The notes: generated from the sequence alone by a model not told the origin. Numbered from the stretch's first letter, positions 51,888-62,592 are shown. The stretch is 64,000 bases of DNA from Pyronema omphalodes (GCA_024516155.1 JAJJXM010000068.1:244295-308294); one strand, 5' to 3'. Numbers and translations are program-made.

Positions 51888-53223
51888 ACTTATTGACGAA
51901 GGACACTGGCAACCAATTGTGAACGCCGCCGCCATGACCCAGTTCCCTGACGGCCATGAACCGCTCACCTTTACCAAACAACTCGCACAATCCATTTTAG
52001 ACGCTCAGGACCACCCCACGGGTTATCTCTTAAACGACCTCGCGGAAACCCCCGGCTCCCGTAACAGCACTCGGGTATCCAGCCCTGTCGCCTCCCGCGC
52101 TCCGGAAGCTCTTACCCCTGCCCCCATTCCCCCTGTCGTGATCCAGACTGGCTCCGTCCAGGTCTACCCGAACGGTCCAGAACCAGCACCGCGAGCCGCC
52201 GCACCCCCTACCACAGCCGCAGCCGCAGCCCCCGCCCCCGCGATAATCGCACCAATCCCAAGACCCCCCCCCCGTGACCCCGAGATCCTCCTAACCCCGG
52301 AGGAACAAGCCGATACAAATGAAATCCACTATTACGAGAAAGAGCTCACCCGCCAGCGTGAACTCATCAACGCGCTACTCGCCTCCCCCGGCATCCGCGT
52401 GACCGGAGACAAAGTCTCGGATCCGCCAACCTTCGACGGGTCCAACAGGGAGGACCTCCGCCGCTTTGTCTCCTTGCTTCACATCAAGCTAGTGAGCGAT
52501 GAACTACGTTTCCCGACCCCGCATAAACGGATTTCTTACGCCATGGGCCGCCTCCGCGGACGCGCCCTGGACCAGATTCTTCCTTATATCAAGGAAAATG
52601 GCAGCCGCTGGGCTCTCAACGACGTCGAGGACGTCATTAAAATTTTACAGCGTACCTTCGGAGACCCGGACGAGCGCGCAACGGCTCGTTTCAAACTACA
52701 AAATCTCCGACAGAACAACCGCGAATTTTCGGACTACTATGCAGAGTTCTCCCGCCTAGTCGCAGAGTTGGGCTGGGACGAAGCCGCCACCATGGATGCC
52801 CTGCGTAACGGCCTGTCCCTTGAGCTACACGAGAAGTTGGTTGGTGCCCCGCCCACCACCACGATGCACGAATTCGTCGAACAGTGTCAAAAATTGGACT
52901 CCCAATTAAGAGCACTTGAAAACCTCCGCAAGCTGCATACCAACCGCGGCCAAGTTAAGACCACTACCACCGCCACCCCCACCACCAGTCGCCCCACCCC
53001 CGCTACCCAAGCCACCACCGCCACCTCCAGCAAGCAAACCCCGGCCCAGGGACCCCGTCAGAAACTGTCGGCACAGGAGCGCGCGACCCGCCTATCAGAA
53101 GGACGTTGCCTCTACTGCGGTGGCCTCGGCCACATGGCTGCGTCGTGCCCCGCCAAGACGAATGTTAAAGTGGCGAGTGTGGAATTACTGGATGCTGAAG
53201 AAGAAGTGTCGGGAAAAGAATAA
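51877..53223 (+). CDS. B4 gag (intact)
   Basis: 448 residues, MHIKLIDEGHWQPIVNAAAM. Order: N-terminal region; Ala/Pro-rich linker (PTTAAAAAPAPAIIAPIP, 52210-52275); capsid-like domain (DPPTFDGSNREDLRRFVS, RTFGDPDERATARFKLQN, EFSDYYAEFSRLVAELGW, ALRNGLSLELHEKLVG); Thr-rich spacer; zinc knuckle YCGGLGHMAASC (53111-53150). Ends SGKE-TAA at the frameshift site. The only B copy with an uninterrupted gag. Cytoplasmic particle protein that binds the element RNA. Confidence 0.92.
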   Translation: MHIKLIDEGHWQPIVNAAAMTQFPDGHEPLTFTKQLAQSILDAQDHPTGYLLNDLAETPGSRNSTRVSSPVASRAPEALTPAPIPPVVIQTGSVQVYPNGPEPAPRAAAPPTTAAAAAPAPAIIAPIPRPPPRDPEILLTPEEQADTNEIHYYEKELTRQRELINALLASPGIRVTGDKVSDPPTFDGSNREDLRRFVSLLHIKLVSDELRFPTPHKRISYAMGRLRGRALDQILPYIKENGSRWALNDVEDVIKILQRTFGDPDERATARFKLQNLRQNNREFSDYYAEFSRLVAELGWDEAATMDALRNGLSLELHEKLVGAPPTTTMHEFVEQCQKLDSQLRALENLRKLHTNRGQVKTTTTATPTTSRPTPATQATTATSSKQTPAQGPRQKLSAQERATRLSEGRCLYCGGLGHMAASCPAKTNVKVASVELLDAEEEVSGKE

Positions 53224-53254
53224 ACCAGCTGCAAGAAGATGGCTCTGCCGCTGG
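53211..53254 (+). promoter_or_regulatory. -1 ribosomal frameshift signal of family B
   Basis: Heptamer G GGA AAA (53211-53217) in gag phase, 7-nt spacer containing the TAA, then CCAGC (53225-53229) and GCAA (53231-53234) pairing with CTGC (53245-53248) and GCTGG (53250-53254). In B1 and B2 the second block is GCAG, giving a 9-bp stem with a single mismatch. Confidence 0.8.
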
Positions 53255-56200
53255 TGGGAATATTATTGCTGATACATTGCTATTATCGGGCGCAAGTTTT
53301 ACTGGAAAGTTAGAATGCAAACACCTTGTCCTCTCCTGTTCCTTGTTTTCCAATAACCGCTCCGTGAAAACAGTAGCGCTCGTTGACTGCGGCGCCACTG
53401 GTATCGCCTTTGTTGACCGCAATTTCGCCCGCCATCACAAACTCCCCCTAACCCCCCTATCCACCGCCCGAACGGTCGAAGTTATCGACGGCCGCCCCAT
53501 ATCCTCAGGAAAGATAACACACCTCGCCCAAGTGGAGTGTACCATCAACGGTCACTCGGAAACCCTTCCTATGTTTGTCACCAAGCTGGGTCACTACCCG
53601 GTGGTGTTGGGTATCCCCTGGTTGAAGAAACACGATGTAACAATAAGCTTCAGTTCCAACACTGTAAGCTTCGACTCCCAATACTGCCTAAGGAACTGCA
53701 CCCCGTTGCCTGTGAGCACAACCGGTGTCGAGGTCCTGGACTCGAGGCCCCCTCCCGCTGTCCACGAGCCCGACACAAACCCCTTGCCGGAGTTGGAAGA
53801 CTCAGTCCCCGACCCCCCGGACGAACCCCCAATAGAGATCTCAAGTCTAACCATCACCGACTTCAAGGAAATGGTAGAAGACGAAAGCCTGACAGTGTTC
53901 TCGCTATCGTTGGACGAGATCACCGTCGCCCTACAAGACAAGCCCCCCCTCACGGACGACGAACTGAAAGACATGATCCCCGAGGAGTATCATGACTACC
54001 TCGATTTATTGAAGGAGGTCAACGCGAAGGCACTTCCACCGCACTGACCCTACGACCACAAGATCCCACTGAAAGAGGGATTCGTTCCGCCCTTTGGCCC
54101 GCTATACTCGCTGTCACGCAACGAGTTGCAGACGCTGAAAACATGGCTCGATGAGAATTTGGAGAAAGGATTTATACAACGCTCCCAATCACCAGCCGCC
54201 TCGCCGATATTATTCGTGAAAAAATCAGACGGATCCCTACGCCTGTGTGTCGACTACCGAAGACTGAATGAAGGTACCGAGAAGAACCGGTACTCGCTGC
54301 CATTGATACAGGAAACGATGATGAATCTTTCCAAAGCTCAATACTTTCCGACCCTTGATGTCCGCAGCGCTTATAATCTTATCAGAATGGCAGAGGGCGA
54401 AGAATGGAAGACGGCCTTCCGCACACGGTACGGCCTGTTTGAATCGAAAGTGATGCCTTTTGGGCTCACCAACGCGCCTGCCGATTTCCAGGCATTTATA
54501 AATGATGTCCTGAGACCATACCTAGACCAGTTTTGTACGGCATACTTGGACGATATCCTCGTATTCTCCGAAACAAAGTCCGATCACACCGCACACGTCC
54601 GAAAGATCTTGGAACGACTCAAACAAGAAAAACTGCACTTGAAGCCAGAGAAGTGTAAGTTTGCTAAGGCAGAAGTACAGTACCTGGGCTACAACATCGG
54701 CCGCGACGGCGCGCGCATGATGGATTCCAAAGTAGCCACAGTGAGAGATTGGAAGGAACCAACCAATTTGAAACAGGTCCAAGAGTTCCTGGGCTTCGCG
54801 AATTTCTACCGAAGATTTATCAAAGACTACTCAAAAGTGGTCTCCCCGCTGACAGCTCTGACCAAAAAGAAAGATGGTAAAGCAATCCCCTTTATCTGGG
54901 GTAAAGATCAGCAGAGCGCCTTCGACCGACTGAAGGACGCATTTACATCAGCACCCATCCTCAAGCACTTCGACTACGAGAAACCGATTGTAGTAGAAAC
55001 AGACGCATCTGACTATGTGTCCGCTGGAGTTTTATCACAATACGACGACGATAACGTGTTACACCCCGTCGCATTTTATTCCAAGAAGCATTCCCCGGCA
55101 GAATGCAACTACGAAATCTACGACAAGGAACTACTGGCAATAGTTCGTTGTTTTGAGGAATGGCGCCCGCACTTAGAGGGCTCCGCCTTCCCTATAAAAG
55201 TATTGACGGATCACAAGAATCTTGAATACTTCATGACCACAAAGCTGCTGAATAGACGACAAGCACGATGGTCCGAGTTCCTGTCTCGGTTTAACTTTGT
55301 GATCACCTATCGACCGGGAACGTTGGGAGGAAAACCGGACGCCCTGACAAGAAGAGCCGCCGACCTCCCGGAAGAGGGAGACGAACGCATACTGGCGAAC
55401 CAGCAAGCTGTTCTGAAGCCACAGAACTTTCAGTTATGCATGACCCCGCCAATGAAACTCGCACCTTCCGAAGTAGACCTCCTGTTCACAGAGGGCTACA
55501 AGACAGATTCATTCCCCAACCGAGTGTTGGGAATGCTGGAAGATGGCACACAAATCTGTAAGGACATATCGCTCGCCGATTGCTCCGTGTTAGAAAACAG
55601 ATTGTACTACCGAGATTGCCTCTATGTCACCGCGCTGGATAAGCTGCGATTGAAACTACTACAAGATCACCACGACCCCCCCACCATGGGACACCCGGGC
55701 CGTGCGAAGACTTTCGAACTCCTCGCCAGGAATTATTACTGGCCCTCGATGAGAAAAGATGTGGACCAATTCGTCCGAAATTGCCACACCTGTAAAAGAA
55801 CAAAGGCTACCCGCCACGCACCCTATGGAACCTTGAAGCCCCTACCGGTCCCGCACCACCTTTGGCAGAATATATCTGTGGACTTTGTTACTGGACTACC
55901 GACATCAGAAGGCTTCGACGCAATATGTGCGATCGTTTGCCGACTCACGAAACAGCGGCACTTAGTGCCCTGTCACTCCACGATAGACGCAGAAGGCTTC
56001 GCGCAAGTCTTCCTGGAGAACGTATTCAAACTACACGGCCTGCCAGACACAGTAGTGTCCGACCGCGGTCCGCAATTTGTGGCCCATTTCTGGAAACACC
56101 TGGCAAATTGCATGGGTATCGAAATTGCCACGAGTACGGCCTTCCATCCCCAAACCGACGGCCAAACAGAGAGAATTAACGCGGTTACGGAGCAATATCT

Positions 56201-56945
56201 CCGCACGTACGTCTGTTATTTACAAGACAATTGGAAGAAATTTTTACCACAGGCAGAATTTGCTGCAAATAACCAAGTATCGGATACAACGTCGCTGTCT
56301 CCGTTCTACGCTATATACGGCCGACACCCCAAATGCTCTTTCGAACTGGAAATCAGGACAGACAATCCTGAAGAAGTGAAAGCGAACGAGGTAGCGGAGA
56401 GGATGTCACACATCCATGACGTCTTACGTTCGGAAATGAAATACGCCCAAGCCCGCCACATAGAAGCCGCCAACAATTCCCGACTCCCCGCGCCGGTCTT
56501 CAAACCAGGAGACCTAGTATGGCTGGACGCCCGCAACCTCAGAACCCGCCGCCCCTCAAAGAAGCTGGAAAACAAACACCTAGGCCCCTTCACCGTGTTG
56601 CGACCCATTGGATCCCACGCCTATGAATTGGATATACCGGAAACAATGAAACATCATAGGACCTTCCCCGTGTCCCTACTGAACCCAGCCCCTTCGGACC
56701 CCCTCCCTGGCCAGATTATCCCACCGCCCCTACCGGTAGTGGTAGACGGCGAAGAAGAGTGGTTCGTGGATGAAATTCTGGATAGCCGTTGGTCAAGAGG
56801 AAACCTGCAGTACCTCGTCAAGTGGACCGGCCATGACTCTCCAACCTGGGAACCGGAAACGAACCTATCCGAAACTGAGGCCGCTGAGAGATTCCACCAG
56901 TTATACCCAGACAAACCTTCTCGTCTCGTAGGAACTCGAGCCTAA
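53217..56945 (+). CDS. B4 pol: PR-RT-RNase H-integrase-chromodomain (single TGA)
   Basis: 1243 codons in the -1 frame; one interruption, TGA at 54045-54047 (LPPH-stop-PYDHKI), where other copies have CGA. Order: protease VDCGATGIAFVDRNFARH (about 53382); linker; RT ([42 protein letters not shown] about 54540); RNase H ([25 protein letters not shown]); integrase HHCC (GHPGRAKTFELL...CHTCKRTK) and core (SVDFVTGL, VSDRGPQF, TDGQTERIN). The C-terminal chromodomain (EWFVDEILDSRWSRGNLQYL) runs from about 56757 to 56910, then TAA. The stop falls just before the RT domain, so this copy could make protease but not RT unless the stop is read through. Confidence 0.93.
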
Positions 56946-56955
56946 CGGGGGGTAC

Positions 56956-57487
56956 TGTCACGGCACACGGCTGACGAGCCGTTGTGTTGCGTCATCATTG
57001 TGTTGTCGTGGTTGTTGATTGACATCGTGCCGTTGTCTTGCCGTGTTGTGTTGTGTTGCTGTTGTGTTGTTGTAATGTTGTGTGTGCCGTGCCGTTGTGA
57101 CTGAGAGACTGATTGATGATGGATTTACCACGAGCTGGAGAGCTGTGGCGTCGCAGGTGAATTGATGGAGAACGGAAGCTTCAGGTAGCGATGTTGGATG
57201 ACGGCCCAGCAAGAGTGCTGGCCGCCCCTTTGTACATAAGGAGGCTTGCCTCCCCGTTGTCGAGATTCTCCATCGAACGTCTTGTGTCTTTCCCCTGCTC
57301 CTAATAAAGACTTCTTCTTCCAAGTCCTACGTCACTCTTGTCCTTGTCCCTGTTTCTGTTTCGTGTGCCGTCCGTCTGACGAGCACTTCGGTCCTTGTCC
57401 TGCCGTTCCCGTCCCGGAACCCGCCTAGTCCCTCTTGCCGGTAGTGTTCAGTGTGTTCTTTGAACGTCCGTTCCTAGTTCCCTGACA
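56956..57487 (+). repeat. B3 3' LTR (outer right)
   Basis: 532 bp; nearly identical to 49533-50067 apart from a 3-bp loss (GGATGACGTACC to GGATTTACC) and a few substitutions. Confidence 0.93.
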
Positions 57488-58407
57488 GATAGGTCCATGG
57501 GGGCCGTTCCGTGATTACCACTCTTGGTATTCGTTGGGTGGGACGCCGGGCGAGATGGCGTGGAGCTGCAACGACTAGGGACCGAAGGAACATGCCGTTT
57601 TGTGGTGTGTGAATGAGCTCGAATTCTATAATCTAGCTTCATACAAAGATACACAAACTTGGTGAAGTTCTGAGGTTCTTCGGCTTGGTAAACAAGACTG
57701 GTCTGAAGATCTCGAGAGAGTCCACGCTTCAGAGCAGCCTTCTTTGCGTTCTCATCGTAGTTCAAGATAGCCATTAATCGTTGGAACTCTGCGTAATATT
57801 GGCTAAACTCACGGTTGCCCTGTTGAAGTTTATCCAATTCCGCACATGCAGTTCCAACTTGATAAGGATCTCCGAAGGCAGCTTCCAGAATTGTAATAAG
57901 AGCCTCAACGTCCTTACGCTTAATCTTATCTGTAAGGACGTAAGGTTGAATTTGATTCTGAGCGTTGCCTTTGAGATATCCATAAGTGTAACGTAGCTTA
58001 TGTTGATCATCGGTAAAACGGGAGGAGTCTCCGGCGAGCTTGGATCTGACTTTCGAAATGAAGTTCAAGAGTTCCTTGCGTTCACCAGAAAACTCAGGTG
58101 GGTGGGGTAATTCGATAGGACGGGTATTCGGAAGGGGTCCGTTCTTCGTAAGGGCTTGTAGGAGTTGAACGGAGGCGTTGGCGCTTTCAAGATCCCTCTC
58201 CAAGTCGGTAATTCGTTGGGCGTAGAGGGAGTTATCCTTTCGAGCTTCTGTTGGTTCAACTCGGAGGTCGTCTCTAAGTTGACAGTCTCGTTCATATTCC
58301 TTTACGGCGTTGGGGACCAGTTTGATCTTCGTGGGGTCCTGTTCGACCTCCAGCCTTTCGGCTTCATTGATGTACAGTGCCACAACGACCTTGTCATTTT
58401 GGTCCAT
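57488..58407 (-). CDS. E1 gag, N-terminal part
   Basis: Minus strand ATG at 58407 (context GAAATGG): MDQNDKVVVALYINEAERLE. Coiled-coil-like region (DLRVEPTEARKDNSLYAQRI), then a capsid domain (HPPEFSGERKELLNFISK, FGDPYQVGTACAELDKLQ, EFSQYYAEFQRLMAILNYDE, LKRGLSRDLQTSLVYQAEEP), then a Ser/Pro-rich spacer up to APMD, where B3/B4 is inserted. It continues in frame at 49532. No stop in this part. Same capsid layout as family B. Confidence 0.9.
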
Positions 58408-58416
58408 TTCGAGGAA

Positions 58417-58587
58417 TTAACGGAGGTGCCAGATGTTGGTTTCGTCGTTGTATTGAATTCGAGTTGCTGAGTATTCGTTTCCGAGTTGTCGAGCAATTTC
58501 GATTTCGTTGAGGACGACAGGGTTTTCGAGGGAACGGAAAATCGGTAAAAGATTGATGAATTTGTGTAACCAGAGGTTGGGGAGCAT
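58417..58587 (-). CDS. E1 ORF0 (56-aa leader ORF)
   Basis: Minus strand ATG at 58587, 63 nt after the 5' LTR, encodes MLPNLWLHKFINLLPIFRSL...NDETNIWHLR and ends TAA nine nt before the gag ATG, in the same phase as gag. Position and size parallel ORF0 of family B, but no clear sequence similarity is seen. Only one copy is available, so conservation cannot be tested here. Confidence 0.4.
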   Translation of the reverse strand: MLPNLWLHKFINLLPIFRSLENPVVLNEIEIARQLGNEYSATRIQYNDETNIWHLR

Positions 58588-58636
58588 GTAAAGCTTGTTG
58601 TAATCGAGAGTTGACGGTAGAGCCGGCAGGTCTTGA

Positions 58637-58648
58637 TTACACAGTTAT
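58637..58648 (-). promoter_or_regulatory. E1 primer-binding site, predicted self-priming
   Basis: Minus strand ATAACTGTGTAA, two nt after the 5' LTR, is the exact complement of TTACACAGTTAT in the LTR (minus strand 58927-58916), which lies downstream of a TATATAAG box (58977-58970). Confidence 0.75.
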
Positions 58649-58650
58649 GT

Positions 58651-59787
58651 TGTAACGGTGAACAAGGGAGAGATAGCTGACGGAGAACCTGAGGGCTCTT
58701 CTGTATTATTCACTCTTGAGTTCAATGAAGATAACCTTATAATAACTTCAACGTTAGAAACTCTTAAGCTGTGTCAAGCATCAACTTAGAGATTTCTGTG
58801 TTTGGAAGTTAAGGAAATAAACAGAGATTTCAAGGGACAAAGAGATCCAAAGACGGGCACGAGAACGAGGACGTAAGCAAAGATCGACAAAGTATTTGAA
58901 TTTGTATATAAACAAATAACTGTGTAAGGAGAAAAGAAAAACAAAATAAACAAACAAAGAAACAATCCTCTTATATACAATTTTTCCTCCTTACACGCCG
59001 AGCCACTATTTGCAGATTTTTCCCGAAAAATAACTAAGTAAACAACGCAGTCGCGTTTGCGCGTTCTAGACGCGCTAACACGTTCGTACCAAATTAGCGT
59101 TTTTGCGTGCACAGCCTCGTCGCGCGCTCGTCAGCGTATCTCGCGTGCGCGATAGCGTAACTCGCGTGCGAGGTAGCGTACTTCGCGTGCGCGCTAGCGT
59201 AACCCTAAGTGTAGTCACGTGCGCGCTTCCGTAACCCTAATCGTGCGCGTGCGTCCGTAACCCTAACCCCAGCTGTGTGCGTACGGTCACAAACCTTACC
59301 CTAGTTTGTGTGCGTGCGGGTCCAACCCTAACCTTAGTCACGTGAATCCAGATCAGCTGCGATTGGAACGATGGTGCAATACTGATAAGGTCACATGACT
59401 AGATCTTATCTTATCGATAACATGATCGTGCCCTAGCCCTAGTCACGTGTGCGCAGATTAGTAGACCAGTGCGCGTGCATACTGATCTACTACTGATAAG
59501 AGACACGTGACCGATCTTATCTAATCGGATAAGATGATCGGTAGACCGTAGTTATGGAATTTCCGAAAAGGGATCCGAGCAGACCCCTAACCCTGGCGAT
59601 AGGTCACGTGACCTTCTTGACAATGTGGGAATTGAGCGTAACCCTAACCCAGGCGAGTGACGAGTGAAGATCAAAGACCCAAGGATAATAGAAATAAATA
59701 AACAAACGAGTGCTGAATAATGAAGCGAATGATTATAGGTGAATGAATGACGAGGAGGGGGAAGGTAATAATTCTCGAGCCGTGACA
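58651..59787 (-). repeat. E1 5' LTR
   Basis: 1137 bp, TGTAACGGTGAAC...CCGTGACA in plus orientation. Contains CCCTAA-like motifs (59200-59350), TAGCGTA tandem units and GATA palindromes (one arm mutated near 59417). Confidence 0.93.
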
Positions 59788-60784
59788 GTTACCAGCGAGC
59801 ACGACCGGTGCCGAGGTCCGAGACCCGAGGCCCCCTCCCGTCGTCCACGAGCCCGACACAGATACCATGCCGGAACTGGAAAACCCGGTCCCCGACCCCC
59901 CGGACGACCCACCGATAGCAATTGCCCGCCTAACCATCTCCGATTTCAAAGAGATGGTAGAAGACGAGAGTCTGACAGTCTTTTCGCTATCCTTGGATAA
60001 AATCACCGTAGCCTTAGAGGACAGAAACCCCCTCACAGATGAACAATTAAGGGACATGATCCTCGAAGAATACCACGACTACGTCGACCTGTACAAGGAA
60101 GCCAATGCGAAGGAATTCCCCCCACACCGACCTTACAACCACAAGATCCCGTTGAAAGAGGGATTTGTTCCCCCCTTTGGTCCCCTATACTCATTATCGC
60201 GCAACGAGTTGCAAACACTAAAAGCCTGGCTAGACCAGAATCTGGAAAGGGGCTTCATACAACGCTCCCAATCGTCAGCCGCCTCGCCTATACTATTTGT
60301 GAAGAAATCAGATGGATCATTACGCTTGTGCGTGGATTACGGAAGATTGAATGAAGGGACCGAGAAGAATCGGTACCCGTTACCGCTGATACAGGAATCA
60401 ATGACGAATCTTTCCAAGACCCAGTATTTTACAACCCTCGATGTCCGTAGCGCATATAACCTGATCAGGATGGCAGAAGGCGAACAATGGAAAACGGCAT
60501 TCCGCACGAGGTACGGATCGTTCGAATCGAAAGTGATGCCCTTTGGACTCACCAACGCACCCGCCGATTTCCCAGCGTTCATCAACGATGTACTGCGACC
60601 ATATTTGGTCCCGTTCTGCACAGCGTATCTGGACGATATCCTCATCGTCTCGGAAACGAAAAGTAATCACACATCGCATGTCCGGAAAATCTTACAGTGA
60701 CTTACGCGACAAGAACTGCATTTGAAACCACAGACATGCAAGTTCGCAAAAGCCGAAGTTCAATACCTGGGGGATAACATCGGC
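59788..60784 (+). pseudogene. B5: fragment of family-B pol (linker and RT)
   Basis: Starts at the position corresponding to [14 protein letters not shown] in B1 and runs through the RT ([27 protein letters not shown]) to QYLG-DNIG. A TGA at 60698-60700 and small indels follow. It begins exactly at the E1 LTR and ends abruptly at about 60784, where subtelomeric repeat sequence begins. The upstream half of this copy (LTR, gag, protease) is not in the window, and there is no 3' LTR. It therefore marks two breakpoints. Closest to B1 in wording (PELENPVPDPPDDPPIAI). Confidence 0.9.
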
Positions 60785-60953
60785 AGAAAATGCTCAATAG
60801 TTTGCGTGAGAAAAAAGAAGGCGCGCTGCCAATGGATGGGATAATCAATTAGTGCCCAATAGTGCCCAATAGTGCCACACCCCGCACGCATGAAATGGCA
60901 CTGGGCTGGCCGCACCTGTTGTTGAGAGCGGCAAAGTAAGGGTGGGGCCTGCC
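60785..60953. repeat. Subtelomeric repeat, copy R1
   Basis: The stretch AATAGTTTGCGTGAGAAAAA...AATAGTGCC...GCACGC..ATGAAATGGCA recurs at about 62366-62490 in the same orientation with roughly 80% identity. The trinucleotide-rich TAGTGCCCAA is itself repeated. No coding sequence. Confidence 0.75.
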
Positions 60954-62308
60954 TGTCACACCCTATATTGTGTGAGTATAGAATAGGTAACATGTATAAC
61001 CTTTAGAGAACATGGCAAACTCGACAGGAGAATGAATAATAAGGTTAGTGTCCCGGGCCGGAATCCCCTGAGGAGCTCCAGCTAGCCACATCACGTGATT
61101 GGTGACTTTCCGAAAGGACCTCACGAGGATCCCGCCCCGAGGCGTCGCTACCTGTTATTCACTGTCAGTTTGGGAGGATCACAGATGGATGGGAACGAGG
61201 AACAACTCACCTCATGGGTGTCGACTTACCCATGAGAAAACTACAGACGACGCTGATGGAGACAGAAAAGGACGGCGAAGGGACACCTCTTTATACCTGA
61301 GGTTGTGTTCTACCAAGCACGGCTACCAGAGGGCTTGCAAGAGAAGAGAATTCTCATGACAGTGCAAGGCAGAAGAATAGGATCATCCGAGGTCTGAGTT
61401 GGGTGGATTGTCGGCCAGGAATAACGCAGAGTCTAGTCAGCCAACAGGAGAGGAGCTCAGGACAAGGGTCAAGATTGCGTTAGCATGAGACGGCGTTCTG
61501 CAGCAGGGAACACCACTCAGGGAAACTGTTGGGTGGAACTGATATGACGCGACCTTAGGCCAATGACTACCAACTGCAAGACAAGACGGCGTTTGCGTAC
61601 ACACCAGGGTGTGGCTGCGCGCAAGTGCGCGCAGGTGGAGCAGTCATGACATCACACAGGAATGTGACGGGGCACTGCACTCCGGTAGGGCATGGTATGC
61701 CTTATGATGTCAGGTTCCTCTACTCGCAATCCAGATTCTCTAGGGAGATCTATGATCGAGATGACTCATAAGATATATGACACACATGTCATTATCAGAG
61801 GAGTCATTGCATTATGCACTCAAGTGGAGTAACCCTCCACTAGGCGCTTAACCCCAATACATGATTGGAATTTGTGGTAGCACGGCGAGGAATGTCAAGG
61901 ATTAATCTCACACGAGGGTCATCATGCAAGTGAGCAATTAATATAATTGCGCACACAGCATGATGCGAGCCATCGGCAAATTTGTCAAAGAATTGACTCA
62001 CGTCTTATCTCCCAGGCTAAGTTTGGAAGTTGGTTCCCCTGAGAAGTCTGGGCGAACCTGTAGACGAAAGTCTATCAAAGACCCTGAGTCTTCCCACCGT
62101 CTCCTCCAGCATCAGCAACTTGATCTCTTGTTGCGACATTACTATTCTACACCAAATACCTCAGGACGAGACCCTTAAGTTAATTCGGCCGTGATCGATT
62201 AGTTAACTTCCTGGCTTCTTGAGAAAAGCTATTAGTTGAATACCTTTCGACGAAGCAAAACTGATCGGACAAACCTCTGTATTGAAATCCTCAATACCCA
62301 GGTTCACA
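60954..62308 (+). mobile_element. Solo LTR, family A, copy A3
   Basis: 1355 bp, TGTCACACCC...GGTTCACA, perfect target duplication CTGCC (60949-60953 and 62309-62313). Same orientation as A2; the TATA box has decayed to TATCAAAG (about 62075). Perfect hairpin CTGCGCGCA-AG-TGCGCGCAG at 61615-61634. Confidence 0.93.
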
Positions 62309-62313
62309 CTGCC

Positions 62314-62587
62314 GGTGTCATGCATGTTGGGATATAAAATCTGTGGTCCATTACCATGGGGCAGAAGGTGCGGAATAGTTTGCGCGAGAAAAAAGAAGGC
62401 GCGGTGGCAATGCATGGGATAATGCCGGCAAATAGGGCCCAATAGTGCCGCACCCGGCACGCTCATGAAATGGCATTAGCACAGGATGGGATATTATGAA
62501 AAGAGGGCGCGGTGCCGACCATGTGATAGCAGATAGTGAAAAGAATACTTAAACTAGGCAATATATTCATATAGGAGCACAACACCT
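62314..62587. repeat. Subtelomeric repeat, copy R2, and flank
   Basis: 62366-62490 is the second copy of R1; a third weak echo (GAAAAGAGGGCGCGGTG) follows at about 62497. No gene recognised. Confidence 0.65.
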
Positions 62588-62592
62588 ATGGA

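Larger units (their letters stand above)
49533..57487 (+). mobile_element. Composite Ty3/gypsy B3/B4 with three LTRs
   Basis: Outer ends share perfect target duplication GATAG (49528-49532 and 57488-57492) in E1 gag. Layout: LTR, ORF0 and partial gag (B3), LTR, complete ORF0-gag-pol (B4), LTR. The outer LTRs resemble each other (both have TGTTGTAATGTTGTG and TTCAGGTAGCGATG), while the middle one differs. The simplest reading is that B4 inserted into gag of B3 after CTCAAC, and recombination between their 3' parts then removed the rest of B3. Confidence 0.9.
30145..59787 (-). mobile_element. Ty3/gypsy chromovirus E1 (host of B2, D and B3/B4; flanks do not match)
   Basis: Without guests it is 30145-30336, 36720-40688, 48557-49532 and 57488-59787 (each guest leaves one extra target copy). 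The minus-strand order is 5' LTR (58651-59787), small ORF0, gag, -1 frameshift, pol, 3' LTR. The flanking 5-mers are GTCTG (30140-30144) and GTTAC (59788-59792). One flank is LINE and the other is B-family pol, so the two ends do not come from one insertion event. Confidence 0.88.
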
